From Sphingomonas azotifigens NBRC 15497 (GTDB lineage: Bacteria > Pseudomonadota > Alphaproteobacteria > Sphingomonadales > Sphingomonadaceae), in assembly GCF_002091475.1 (NCBI RefSeq), contig NZ_BCTR01000021.1:1-64000 (forward strand): DNA of 64,000 nucleotides. The letters are read 5' to 3'. Below are positions 8,763 to 17,656 of the stretch, one piece after another (position 1 is the stretch's first letter; each line of letters opens with the position of its first letter). Position numbers and translations under genes: made by a program. The notes beneath the pieces were generated by a model. It was not told where the DNA came from, did no database searches, and saw nothing but the letters and a program-made list of their open reading frames with translations.

Positions 8763-10868
8763 TTAACGAACCATCTGGAGTAGCGTGTCGTACATCTGCG
8801 ACGCGGTGCTCATCACGCGGGCAGAGGCCGAATAGCTGTTCTGCAGCACCACCATCTGCGACAGTTCCTCGTCGATGTTGACGCCGGAATAGCTGTCGCG
8901 CCGGTTCACGGCATCGGACTTGCGGGCATTGGCATCGTCGAACCGGCTCGCCGCCTGGCTCGCCTCGAGCCCCGCTCGGCCGAGCAACTGGGTGGAGAAG
9001 CGGTTCACCGTGGTGACGCCGTCCTTGCCCAGATCGAGCGGGGCGGCAAGCTTGTCGACGAACGCGGTGGCGCCGCGCGTGTCGCCGGCGCCGAGCGCCC
9101 GGGTGTTCACCGCAGCGGTGGCGTTGAAGCGCGCGAGCCCCAGCTGGTTCGGACTGGCGGCGATGTCGTTGCGCACCTTCGCGGTATCGAGGCCGCTGTT
9201 GACGCCGCTCAGACCCGAAAGCGAGGAGAAGCTGCGACCGCTGTTGAAGCGGTCGGTCGAATCTGCGGCGATCGACAGCGATGCGCCGGACAGGCCGCTG
9301 GCCGGATCGAACCGCATGCGCCCGCGGCTGTCCATCGAGAAGCTGCCGAAATTGCCGAGCGGGCTGCTGTTCAGCGCAGTAACGATGTCGCCCATCGTGC
9401 CGCCGGTCTGCGGCTGCAGCGTGTAGCTGGTCAGGGCCAGACCCGATGCATCGCGCAGCACGATGCGCGCGGTCTCGCCGGTCGTGAAGCCATGCGGGTC
9501 CGATGTATTGAAGCCGGTGGGCACCAGGCTGCTGGTGCCGCTGGTGACCAGATCGTTCATGCCGAAATATTGCGAAACGCCCACGCCGGCGCGCGAGCTG
9601 GGCGTGGTGGCCGGCTGCGCGATCAGCACGCCGTTGCCGGTGCCCGCTGCGGCGAAGCTCAGCACGCCGTTGTTGAAGCTCGCCGTTGCCGCGCCGCCCA
9701 GGCCGCTGTTGATGGCGTTGACCATGTCCGACACGGTCGCGGTCGACCCAAGTGCGTCGAAATCGATATCCGTCTTGGCGATGAGCGTGCCGTCGCTCTT
9801 GGTGACGGCAAAGGTAGCCTTGCCGGTAAAGCCGAGCCGGTCGCCGGCGACCAGCCCGGTCTGCCGGCCGGTCATGCTGGCGGGCGGCGGCACGGTGGTG
9901 CCTTCGTTCGACACGGCGTTGAGTGCCTCCGAGAGGCCGCTGAACACGGTGCCCAGCTGCTCGGAAAAAGCGGGCAGCGCGCGATCGCGCAGATCGAGCA
10001 GGCCGCCCAGCTTGCCGCCGACCGCTGCCGAGTCGAGCTTTTCCCCGGTCAGCGCGCCCATCGAGCCGCTCTTGTCGGCGAAGCGGATGCTGATGTCCGG
10101 ATAGGTGGTCTGCGAGCTGCCGGTGCCGTTGCCGCTGTTCGGATAGTCGAGCTGCCGCAACCGCGAGTCGAGCAGCATCTGGCCGGAGGTGGTCTCGATA
10201 TACACCTGACCGTTCGGCTGGTCGCGCACGTTGACCGAGAGCATGCCGCTCAGCTCTTCAATCGCGTTCATCCTCTGGTCGGCGGCGCCGCTGGCGCTGC
10301 GGCCAAGGCCGGTGGCCTGTGCGACGGTGCCGTTCAGGTCGTTGATGCGGCGAAGCAGCGTGTTGATCTTGTCGACCGAATAGCCGACCTCCGATTCCAC
10401 GTCCGCGCGCAGCCCGTCCACGTCATGCGTGGTCTGCTGCATCGACGAGATTGCGTCGGAGACGTTGCCGACGAACACTGCCTGGGTCTGCGCCGACGAC
10501 TGGGAACCCGTCATCGCGTTGGCCGAGGCGCTGATCGCGTCCAGGCGCGCCGGCAGGCCCGACTTGGAACCCGGCTCGCCGAGCAGCGCCTGCAACCGGT
10601 CGAGATAGCTGGAAGTCACCTCGGCGCGACCATAGTCGCCGGCCCGGCGATAGACCGTCGCTTCGAGGAAGCGGTCGGCGACGCGCTCGGGCTCGCCTAC
10701 ATTCACGCCGCTGACCTGCCCGGTCACCACCTGGGTGGAGAGCGTCACACGCTCGCGAGCATAGCCGGTGACGCCGACATTGGCGATGTTGTTCGATACC
10801 GCGCGCAATCCGGCCTGGGCTGCTGCCAGGCCGGAGACGGCGGTTCCAAGGATATCGTTCAGCGCCAT
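8763..10868 (-). CDS. flgK: Flagellar hook-associated protein 1 (FlgK)
   Basis: First hook-filament junction protein. The N-terminal rod/hook signature is clear (DILGTAVSGLAAAQAGLRAVSNNIANVGVTGYARERV). The C-terminus contains NIDEELSQMVVLQNSYSASARVMSTASQMYDTLLQMVR, the typical FlgK ending. The central region is variable and Ser/Thr/Gly-rich, with FlgK-like SLSGLSGVNSGL segments. Length is 701 residues, at the long end for FlgK, mainly from the middle. A G-rich site precedes the ATG at 10868. It is the middle gene of the minus-strand operon. Confidence 0.95.
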   Translation of the reverse strand: MALNDILGTAVSGLAAAQAGLRAVSNNIANVGVTGYARERVTLSTQVVTGQVSGVNVGEPERVADRFLEATVYRRAGDYGRAEVTSSYLDRLQALLGEPGSKSGLPARLDAISASANAMTGSQSSAQTQAVFVGNVSDAISSMQQTTHDVDGLRADVESEVGYSVDKINTLLRRINDLNGTVAQATGLGRSASGAADQRMNAIEELSGMLSVNVRDQPNGQVYIETTSGQMLLDSRLRQLDYPNSGNGTGSSQTTYPDISIRFADKSGSMGALTGEKLDSAAVGGKLGGLLDLRDRALPAFSEQLGTVFSGLSEALNAVSNEGTTVPPPASMTGRQTGLVAGDRLGFTGKATFAVTKSDGTLIAKTDIDFDALGSTATVSDMVNAINSGLGGAATASFNNGVLSFAAAGTGNGVLIAQPATTPSSRAGVGVSQYFGMNDLVTSGTSSLVPTGFNTSDPHGFTTGETARIVLRDASGLALTSYTLQPQTGGTMGDIVTALNSSPLGNFGSFSMDSRGRMRFDPASGLSGASLSIAADSTDRFNSGRSFSSLSGLSGVNSGLDTAKVRNDIAASPNQLGLARFNATAAVNTRALGAGDTRGATAFVDKLAAPLDLGKDGVTTVNRFSTQLLGRAGLEASQAASRFDDANARKSDAVNRRDSYSGVNIDEELSQMVVLQNSYSASARVMSTASQMYDTLLQMVR

Positions 10869-10893
10869 GTCGTGCGTCCCCCGGCCTTAGTCG

Positions 10894-12237
10894 TCAGCGC
10901 TTCAGATCGCTGACTTCGCGCAGCATGTCGTCGACGGTCGTGATGATCTTCGACGACGCGCTGTAGGCGCGCTGGAAGCGGATCATGTTGGTGAACTCGC
11001 TCGCGAGATCGACCGTCGAAGCCTCGAGGGTGTTCGACAGGAGCTTGCCGGCGCCGAGCTGGCCCGGCGCGTTCATCGTCATCGTGCCCGAGGAACGGTT
11101 GCCGCTATAGGCGTTGCCCGACACGCGGGTGAGCCCGTTCGGATTCGGGAAGGTGGCGATCGGCAGCTGGAACACCTTGCGGGTCGATCCGTCGTCGAAG
11201 ATCGCGCTGACCACGCCCTCCGGCGAGATGTCGGTTGCCGCGATGTTGCCCAGGATGCCGCCATCGGCGCCGCCGCGGATCATCGAGGACGGCTGGCCGA
11301 ACGAGGTGATGCCGTTGATGCCCTTGTCGTCGCCGAGGGCCATGGTGATCGGAACGGAGGTGGCCCCGTTGGTGTACGAAACGTTCAGCGGCGCGAAGAG
11401 GGATGGCGACGAACCGGTCGTCGGCGTTCTATCGAGGCTGCCGTCGCCGTTGAACTTCAGGGTGCCGCTCGCCAGCAGGCCGTTCGCCGCGGTAACGTCG
11501 CTCGCGGGCGTCACATAGGTTTCTACCTGCCAGGTGTTCGGCGCGGTCTTCAGGAACGACATGTTGAGCTGGTGGCTGCCGCCCTGCGAATCATAGATCG
11601 TGAACGGACGCGAGAAGGTGGGCGCGACGCCCGTCGCGTTGTTCGCAGCATATGCTGCCATCTGGCCGGGAGCAGCGGGCGTATAGCTCGCCGCTGCGGT
11701 CGAGATATCGGCGTCCGACTGAAGGTTGATGCGCGCTTCCAGCTTGGTGGTCGGCGCCGCCGTTCCCACCAGATCGCTCAGGCGGACCGGCTGCAGCGCA
11801 TCGACGCTGCCGGTGTTGGTGTAGTTGCCGGTCGCATCCAGGCGCCAGCCATACAGGTACATGCCCGACGGGTTGCGCATGAAGCCCTGCTCGTCCGGCT
11901 TGAACGATCCGGCGCGGGTATAGGCAACCGGGTCCGTGCCCGAGGTGCCCGTGCGGGTAATGAAGAAGCCGTCGCCGTTGATGGCGAGGTCGGTGCTGCT
12001 GCCGGTTGCCTGGGGCAGACCCTGTTTGGTGACCTGCGAAATCGGCGTCGCCGCCACACCACCGGCCGCATAGCTCGACGTGGTGCGACCATCGGTCACC
12101 AACGTGCGGAACTGCGCATCTACCCCCTTGTAGGCGACCGTGTTGATGTTGGTGATGTTGTCGGCAACCGTGGCCATGGCACTCGACTGCGCGCTCAGCC
12201 CGGAAACGCCAGCGTAAAGAGCGGAATAGAGGCTCAA
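10894..12237 (-). CDS. flgE: Flagellar hook protein (FlgE)
   Basis: Structural subunit of the flagellar hook. The N-terminus SLYSALYAGVSGLSAQSSAM and DNITNINTVAYKG are the rod/hook signature. The C-terminus (LSNTLEASTVDLASEFTNMIRFQRAYSASSKIITTVDDMLREV) is the paired coiled-coil domain. The frame extends far upstream, but the extension is basic and junk-like. TTG at 12237 is preferred because GAGGAG lies 8 nt upstream and the protein then begins at the conserved hook N-terminus (447 residues). Another TTG two codons upstream is possible but sits too close to the ribosome site. Confidence 0.92.
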   Translation of the reverse strand: MSLYSALYAGVSGLSAQSSAMATVADNITNINTVAYKGVDAQFRTLVTDGRTTSSYAAGGVAATPISQVTKQGLPQATGSSTDLAINGDGFFITRTGTSGTDPVAYTRAGSFKPDEQGFMRNPSGMYLYGWRLDATGNYTNTGSVDALQPVRLSDLVGTAAPTTKLEARINLQSDADISTAAASYTPAAPGQMAAYAANNATGVAPTFSRPFTIYDSQGGSHQLNMSFLKTAPNTWQVETYVTPASDVTAANGLLASGTLKFNGDGSLDRTPTTGSSPSLFAPLNVSYTNGATSVPITMALGDDKGINGITSFGQPSSMIRGGADGGILGNIAATDISPEGVVSAIFDDGSTRKVFQLPIATFPNPNGLTRVSGNAYSGNRSSGTMTMNAPGQLGAGKLLSNTLEASTVDLASEFTNMIRFQRAYSASSKIITTVDDMLREVSDLKR

Positions 12238-12328
12238 GTTCAAAACTCCTCGAGATGCCCGCGCGATCCCACGCCGGCGACATCCCCATTGTAGAGGGGT
12301 GGCAGGGCCGTCCAAATCGAAGGGGCGA

Positions 12329-12367
12329 TTTTGCCGCTTTCCGCGTCCCGGGCGGCAAAATTTGCCG
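12329..12367. promoter_or_regulatory. Nested inverted repeats between flgE and flbT (possible flagellar operator)
   Basis: CGGCAAAATTTGCCG (12353-12367) is a 15-bp inverted repeat with perfect 7-bp arms. A further TTTTGCCG at 12329-12336 is an inverted partner of CGGCAAAA at 12353-12360. The site sits in the roughly 200-bp region between divergent flgE and flbT, 92 bp from the flgE start and 67 bp from the flbT start. CGGCA-containing sites are known for the flagellar regulator FlbD in Caulobacter, so this is a plausible activator or repressor site. That link is inference. Confidence 0.5.
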
Positions 12368-12433
12368 GGTAATCGCCGCGGCGCCGGGAAACGCACCTAT
12401 AAGTTGAGGAACGCTTATCGAAAGGCCCGTTCC

Positions 12434-12835
12434 ATGTTGCGCATCACGCTTCGCGATGGCGAAAAGGCGATCGTCAACGGCGCCGTGCTGCGCGCCGTGG
12501 GGCGGACGCAGATCGCCGTGGAGAACAAGGTATCCATCCTGCGCGGCCGCGAGGTGATGCGGCCCGAAGAGGCGACCAGCCTGGCGCGCCAGCTCTATTT
12601 CGCGACGATGCTCGCCTATATCGATCCGGCGGGTCGCGATGCCCATCAGGACTCGGTCGTGCAACTGCTCGGCGTCCTGATCGCCGCGCTCGGCACGCCG
12701 GAGGCGAAGGATATCTGCGTCCGCTTCGCCAGCGAGCTCGCCCAGGGCGAATATTACAAGGCCCTTGCCGTCGCGCGCGAGGTGATCGCGCTGGAAGACG
12801 CCGCCGCCGCACCCGCGACGACGCAGGCCGCCTGA
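12434..12835 (+). CDS. flbT: Flagellar biosynthesis regulator FlbT
   Basis: Alphaproteobacterial regulator that controls flagellin mRNA translation and stability. The N-terminus [21 protein letters not shown] is the conserved FlbT start, followed by [27 protein letters not shown]. At 133 residues the length fits the family. It is the first gene of the plus-strand flagellar operon, 13 bp ahead of fliI. Its usual partner gene flaF is not adjacent. Confidence 0.9.
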   Translation: MLRITLRDGEKAIVNGAVLRAVGRTQIAVENKVSILRGREVMRPEEATSLARQLYFATMLAYIDPAGRDAHQDSVVQLLGVLIAALGTPEAKDICVRFASELAQGEYYKALAVAREVIALEDAAAAPATTQAA

Positions 12836-12848
12836 GGAGGGACGCGCG

Positions 12849-14216
12849 ATGCAGACGCTCGCCAGTGCCGCCCGCGCGATCCGGGACATGGTCCCGGACC
12901 GTCGCTTCGGGCGCGTGGTGGCGGTGCGCGGCGCGCTCATCGAAGTCGAAGGGCTGACCGGCGTCGCCCAGATCGGCAGTCGCGTCGAAATCCAGTCCCC
13001 CACCGGCACGGTCGAAGCCGAAGTCACCGCACTCGATCGCGGCGTCGCGCTGTGCCTGCCGTTCGTGGATCCGCAGGGCGTCGGCCTCGGCGCGGTTGCC
13101 GAACTCGGCGCCGGCCAGTTCACCGTCCGCCCCTCCAAGGCATGGCTCGGCCGGATGATCAACGGCCTCGGCCGGCCGGTCGACGGACAGGGGCCGCTGG
13201 CCAATGGCGCGGATCCGCAGCCCATCAAGGCTTCCCCGCCGGCCGCTGCCGGCCGCGCCCGCGTCGCCGAGCGGATCGAGACCGGCGTGCGCTGCCTCGA
13301 CACCTTCGTGCCGCTGTGCCGCGGCCAGCGCCTCGGCCTGTTCGCCGGCTCGGGTGTCGGCAAATCGGTGCTGCTGTCGATGCTCGCGCGCTGGACGCAG
13401 TGCGACGTCGCGGTGATCGGCCTGATCGGCGAACGCGGCCGCGAAGTGCAGGAATTCATCGAGGACGATCTGGGGCCCGAGGGCATGGCCCGCTCGGTCG
13501 TCGTCGTCGCCACTTCGGACGAACCGGCGCTGATGCGCCGCCAGGCAGCCTGGACCACCCTCGCCGTCGCCGAGCATTTCCGCGACCAGGGCCTCAACGT
13601 GCTCTGCCTGATGGATTCGGTCACCCGCTTCGCCATGGCGCAACGCGAGATCGGTCTCGCCTCGGGCGAGCCGCCGGCGACCAAGGGCTATACGCCTACC
13701 GTCTTCGCCGAACTGCCGCGCCTGCTGGAGCGCGCCGGCCCAGGCGCACCGGGAGCGGGCATGATCACCGGGCTGTTCACCGTCCTCGTCGATGGCGACG
13801 ACCATAACGAGCCGGTCGCCGATGCGGTGCGCGGCATCCTCGACGGCCATGTCGTGATGCGCCGCGCGATCGCCGAACGCGGCCGCTACCCCGCGATCGA
13901 CGTGCTCAAGTCGGTATCGCGTACCCTGCCCCACTGCCTCGAGCACGAGCAGAACGAGATCCGTCTCGCCGCGCGCAAGCTGCTGTCGACCTATGCCGAC
14001 ATGGAGGAGATGGTGCGGCTGGGCGCCTACAAGGCCGGCTCGTCGCCCGAGGTGGACCGCGCCGTCGCACTGGCACCACGAATCGAGACGCTCCTGAACC
14101 AAGGCAAAAACGACCAGGGCCATGCCGATGCGGCGTTCGCCGAGCTGGCGGCAATCCTCACGGGCGAAGCCTCGGGCGATCCGGGCCATGGCCATGACGT
14201 GGGTCTCGCCGCATGA
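12849..14216 (+). CDS. fliI: Flagellum-specific ATP synthase FliI
   Basis: Hexameric ATPase of the flagellar type III export apparatus, related to the F1 beta subunit. The P-loop GSGVGKS is at residues 167-173, followed by [22 protein letters not shown] (family signature), Walker [22 protein letters not shown] (about residues 251-271) and [25 protein letters not shown]. Length is 455 residues, standard for FliI. The stop overlaps the fliJ start (ATGA, 14213-14216), which indicates translational coupling with its chaperone-like partner. Confidence 0.96.
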   Translation: MQTLASAARAIRDMVPDRRFGRVVAVRGALIEVEGLTGVAQIGSRVEIQSPTGTVEAEVTALDRGVALCLPFVDPQGVGLGAVAELGAGQFTVRPSKAWLGRMINGLGRPVDGQGPLANGADPQPIKASPPAAAGRARVAERIETGVRCLDTFVPLCRGQRLGLFAGSGVGKSVLLSMLARWTQCDVAVIGLIGERGREVQEFIEDDLGPEGMARSVVVVATSDEPALMRRQAAWTTLAVAEHFRDQGLNVLCLMDSVTRFAMAQREIGLASGEPPATKGYTPTVFAELPRLLERAGPGAPGAGMITGLFTVLVDGDDHNEPVADAVRGILDGHVVMRRAIAERGRYPAIDVLKSVSRTLPHCLEHEQNEIRLAARKLLSTYADMEEMVRLGAYKAGSSPEVDRAVALAPRIETLLNQGKNDQGHADAAFAELAAILTGEASGDPGHGHDVGLAA

Positions 14217-14644
14217 GGACGCCGTTCGATACCGCGCTTCGCATGCAGCAGCGCACCGTCGACGACCTCAAGGTCGCGATCGGCGCGGCGATCGAGCGCA
14301 TTGCCAGCTATGAGCAGCAGGCGCGCGACCTCACCGCGCGGACGCGCGAGGAGCGCATCCTCGCCCACGCCCTGCCCTTCGCCTCCGATGCCTGGCTGGC
14401 CACCGCCAAGCTCGCCCAGGCGCGGCTGGCCGAGGAGATCCAGGCGGAGCAGGCGCGATTGGTCGCGCTGCGCGAACAGGCGCGCGAGGCCTATGGTACG
14501 TTTCGCGCGATCGAAGGCGCCGCCGAACGCTTCCGCACCGATGCGGAACGCGAAGCCGAAGCCGCCGAGCAGGCGGCGATCGACGACATTGCCGCCGCGC
14601 GCTTCCTGCGCGAGCGCAAGCGGATGCCGGTGAAGGCAGCATGA
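14213..14644 (+). CDS. fliJ: FliJ-like flagellar export coiled-coil protein
   Basis: Small (143-residue), highly charged, Ala/Glu/Arg-rich helical protein directly after fliI. It has the length, coiled-coil character and position of FliJ, the stalk-like partner of FliI. Sequence identity in FliJ is always low, so the call leans on position and composition. It overlaps fliI by 4 bp and the next gene by 4 bp (14641-14644), a tightly coupled run. Confidence 0.75.
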   Translation: MRTPFDTALRMQQRTVDDLKVAIGAAIERIASYEQQARDLTARTREERILAHALPFASDAWLATAKLAQARLAEEIQAEQARLVALREQAREAYGTFRAIEGAAERFRTDAEREAEAAEQAAIDDIAAARFLRERKRMPVKAA

Positions 14645-15705
14645 TCCACCGTACCGATCTTGCCGCGCTCACGCCGGCGCAGCGCGCCAACGTGATCTAC
14701 GCGCAGGCGCAGTCCGAGCTCTCCACCCGGTTGTGGCGCGCCGCGATCGGCGATGGCGAGCGCGACTCGGCCAAGACGCGCAATCCGCTCGGCGGCGGAT
14801 CGGACATGGCGATGGATTCGCTGCTCGAACTGCTCGGCACCCAGGCGCCGCGTTCGGCCAAGGGGCGCTGCAACTGCCAGTGCGCCTGTTCCTGCCACGA
14901 CGAGGACGCCACCGACGAAGCGGCCGCGCTGTCCAAGGGCGCGCTGCCGACAGCCCGCACGAATGCGGTGGCCGATCGCGCTGCCCTGCCCGCTTCGGTA
15001 CCGGGCATCCGCCTGCTTGCAGGCTCCGGCGGCTCGCAGGGCGCAAGCGGCGCCTCCGGCACGCTCTCGCTAGGCGCCAACACCCGCTATGCGGATACCC
15101 TCGCCGCCGCCGAGGCGCGCAGCGGCGTCCCCGCCTCTGCGCTCGCGGCGATCGTCGATGCCGAAGCCGGCAAGGGCCATGACGGCAGTTGGAACCCGCT
15201 GTCGCGCAACCCCCGCTCCAGCGCGGCCGGGCTCGGGCAGTTCCTCAGCGGCACCTGGCAGACGCTCGCCGAACAGAGCGGCACCTGGCTCAACGATGTT
15301 GCCAAGGCACGCGGCTGGTTGAAGGAAAACGGCAAGGTCGATCCCGCCCGCCGCAGCGAGCTGCTGTCGCTGCGTTACGATCCGCAGGCCTCGATTCTCA
15401 GCGTTGCCGACATGGCGCGCAACAACCTGCAGCATCTCGAATCGGCCGGCCTTGCCGTACGGGCCGATTCGGAAACCTTGGCCAAGGCGGCCTATCTCAG
15501 CCACCATCTCGGGCTGGGCGATGCAAAGAAATTTCTTGCCGGAAATATTGATGCAGCCCGCGCCCGCGAATTGCTCGCGGCACAGGTCGGCGGGTCCGCG
15601 GCCGAGCACCGGATCGCCACCGCTGGCGACGCCACCCGCGCCCACCGGCAATGGTTACTCGATTTCATCGATCGCCACGTCCAACCGGACAAATTTTCCT
15701 CGTAA
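14641..15705 (+). CDS. Flagellar-cluster lytic transglycosylase-like protein with Cys cluster
   Basis: Probable peptidoglycan-active protein (354 residues). The second half resembles SLT/lysozyme-like domains: LAAIVDAEAGKGHDGSWNPLSRNPRSSAAGLGQFLSGTWQ (about residues 168-206) carries the catalytic-type Glu and the AAGLGQF motif. Such enzymes open the wall for rod assembly. There is no signal peptide, so export through the flagellar apparatus is possible. Residues 77-86 hold a striking C-x-C-x-C-x-C-x-CH cluster in an otherwise low-complexity linker, unlike the flanking sequence; it looks like a metal site. The gene overlaps fliJ by 4 bp and closes the operon. Confidence 0.75.
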   Translation: MIHRTDLAALTPAQRANVIYAQAQSELSTRLWRAAIGDGERDSAKTRNPLGGGSDMAMDSLLELLGTQAPRSAKGRCNCQCACSCHDEDATDEAAALSKGALPTARTNAVADRAALPASVPGIRLLAGSGGSQGASGASGTLSLGANTRYADTLAAAEARSGVPASALAAIVDAEAGKGHDGSWNPLSRNPRSSAAGLGQFLSGTWQTLAEQSGTWLNDVAKARGWLKENGKVDPARRSELLSLRYDPQASILSVADMARNNLQHLESAGLAVRADSETLAKAAYLSHHLGLGDAKKFLAGNIDAARARELLAAQVGGSAAEHRIATAGDATRAHRQWLLDFIDRHVQPDKFSS

Positions 15706-15942
15706 AACTGCCGTTTTCGGCCATTCGAGGCGTGGTTAGCGATTCTGCTCACCGCCCGTTAACCATCATTTTTTCAAGCACTTGCCTCGCCAAGCGAATC
15801 GGCCTTGCTATAAGGTTTGGGAGCGTGCTTTCGGAAACTACCTAAGCCCCGGATTAGCACTCCCTTAAAGGTTTCAGACGAAATGTGTCCCCTGTCGACG
15901 GCGCCGAAACGATCGGACCGGCGCTGAAACAGGGGAATACGC

Positions 15943-16995
15943 ATGTCGAAGATCACGATCGCTCTCGAGGCCGCAGTCCAAACCGTCATCGAGAACTCGC
16001 CCAAGGACAGCAAGCAGACTGCCCGTCAGCGCGCCGAAGTCGATCGGGCCTTCGCTCGGATCCTCAAGCTCATCGCTCCCCGCATCCGCCACTTCATCCG
16101 CCAATATGGCCTGACCGCGCACTGGGATGATGCCGAGCAGTGCTGCGCCATCGCCGTGCACCGCGCCATCCAGGCCTATGAGCCGGAAAAGGCCCAGTTC
16201 ACCACCTTCGTCAACTGGCAGATCCGCGGCGAGCTGCAGAGCCTGCGTTTCCGCCTGATGACCGACCAGCGCCCCTCGGCGAAGAAGGTCGAAGCCACCA
16301 CCGTTTCGCTCAGCGCGATGGTCAGCTCGGCGGACGGCGACGAGATGTCGCCCGAGGCGATGATCGAGGACGAGGACGCTCTGGAGCGCACCGAGAGCGC
16401 TGCTTCGGATTACCTCGCCGACGGTGCGATCGCCTCGCTGATCGAGGCCTATGTCGATCATCTCCGCAAGGTCGGCATCGAGCAGCTCCGCCGCCGCCCC
16501 CGCCCGAAGCGGGAGGAAGCCGCGATGCGCCGCGACGGCCCGCGTCTCCGCACCGCCACCCACGGTATCGATCCGTCGGAGCTGGAAAAGCTCGAAGCCA
16601 AGCTGGAGCGTGATCGCGAGATCGTTGCCCGCCGCGTGTTCCAGACCGCCACGCTCGACGATCTCTCGCTCGAGACCGGCGTCACCAAGGAGCGCGTCCG
16701 CCAGATCACCAAGCGCGCCGCCAAGGTGATTGCCGAGATCGCCGCTGCCGACCCGCGCTTCTCGGTGATGGCCGAATATGGCGCGCCTGCCGCAACCAAG
16801 CGCCGCCAGCCGGCCCCGATCAACGCAACGCCGATCCTGCCGGACGCCAACCAGCCGCACAACCTGCTCTCCAGCGTCGTCGCGATCCAGCCGGCGAGCA
16901 TCGACACGGTCGTCGCCGCCGAGGCGAACCGCGAGACCATCGAAGCGATTGCAATCGTTGCAGCACCGGTGCCGAACAGCGCAGCACTGCATTGA
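15943..16995 (+). CDS. Sigma-70 family RNA polymerase sigma factor (unassigned)
   Basis: A 350-residue sigma-like protein. Region 2 is visible at about residues 60-110 (WDDAEQCCAIAVHRAIQAYEPEKAQFTTFVNWQIRGEL). A helix-turn-helix of region 4 type lies at about residues 238-265 (ATLDDLSLETGVTKERVRQITKRAAKVI). Region 1.1 and a canonical region 3 are absent, and a roughly 100-residue acidic/basic spacer separates the two. The C-terminal 80 residues are Ala/Pro-rich. It is neither a typical FliA nor an ECF factor. Position behind the flagellar operon, 237 bp from the transglycosylase, suggests but does not prove a motility role. Confidence 0.8.
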   Translation: MSKITIALEAAVQTVIENSPKDSKQTARQRAEVDRAFARILKLIAPRIRHFIRQYGLTAHWDDAEQCCAIAVHRAIQAYEPEKAQFTTFVNWQIRGELQSLRFRLMTDQRPSAKKVEATTVSLSAMVSSADGDEMSPEAMIEDEDALERTESAASDYLADGAIASLIEAYVDHLRKVGIEQLRRRPRPKREEAAMRRDGPRLRTATHGIDPSELEKLEAKLERDREIVARRVFQTATLDDLSLETGVTKERVRQITKRAAKVIAEIAAADPRFSVMAEYGAPAATKRRQPAPINATPILPDANQPHNLLSSVVAIQPASIDTVVAAEANRETIEAIAIVAAPVPNSAALH

Positions 16996-17053
16996 TACCA
17001 CTCGGGGCGTAATCATTCTATAATGCGAGGGTAACCCTTCGCGGAATGACCCG

Positions 17054-17566
17054 ATGTCCCGAGATTCCCAGCCTACCGGCCGAGGTGCGATGCAGATGCT
17101 GCCCCGGTCGAACTACAAGCTTACCGAACTGGCCGCGGAGATGGTGCGCTGTGCGCAGCCCTTGCTCCCGGCCGACGGTCGGCTCTTTCTGGGTCTCCAG
17201 CAGGAACTCGATGGTTCGTTGCGGATGATCTGGTGGCGCGGCGACGATTTCCGCGTGATCGCCGAAATCGATGCCAGCCCCGAAGGCTTCTGCCCCGAGG
17301 ACAGCGACGAAGGCGCGCTGCAGGATGCGGCCTGTGCTTGCCTCACCTATCTCGCCGGTCGCTGGCCCAGCCCACCGCGGCGGCTGGGCGTGATCACCGA
17401 CGGGATCGGGGTCGCCTTCTCGCCGCAGCGCCCCGCCATCGCCGAGCCCAACTGGCTGCTCGACCATGCCGGGGGCGCCGCCACGCTTACCGCGATCCTG
17501 CCGCTCGACGGCGAAGGCCCCTGCGCATTGCTCTGCACGCCGCCGGAGACGGCTTCGCTGCATTGA
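17054..17566 (+). CDS. Hypothetical protein
   Basis: A 170-residue acidic protein with no family I recognise. Visible features are a helical start (NYKLTELAAEMVRCAQPLLP), a strand-rich centre (GSLRMIWWRGDDFRVIAEI) and DACACLTYLAGRW-like Cys residues. It has no signal peptide or membrane span, so it is probably cytoplasmic. A second in-frame ATG at 17090 is an alternative start. It lies between the sigma factor and tmk on the same strand and ends just before a strong hairpin. Confidence 0.65.
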   Translation: MSRDSQPTGRGAMQMLPRSNYKLTELAAEMVRCAQPLLPADGRLFLGLQQELDGSLRMIWWRGDDFRVIAEIDASPEGFCPEDSDEGALQDAACACLTYLAGRWPSPPRRLGVITDGIGVAFSPQRPAIAEPNWLLDHAGGAATLTAILPLDGEGPCALLCTPPETASLH

Positions 17567-17576
17567 CCGTCTAATC

Positions 17577-17598
17577 CCCCTCCCGCTTGCGGGAGGGG
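17577..17598. terminator. GGGAGGGG hairpin, single arm of the dispersed repeat
   Basis: A 22-bp perfect inverted repeat: CCCCTCCCGC followed at once by a TT step and GCGGGAGGGG. It lies 10 bp after the stop at 17566 and before tmk. It is the same palindrome that bounds the larger repeats at 25891, 52584 and 63817. It could act as an intrinsic terminator, though no T-run follows. Confidence 0.6.
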
Positions 17599-17656
17599 AG
17601 TTTAGGCGCCCGGGGAGTCTTGATGACAACCCGCCGCAGCATGCTATGGCGCCCGC

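Noticed and set aside
12353..12367. Sigma-54 promoter reading of the flgE-flbT palindrome
   Set aside because: No GG and GC pairs at the required 10-bp spacing in either direction; kept only as a possible operator.
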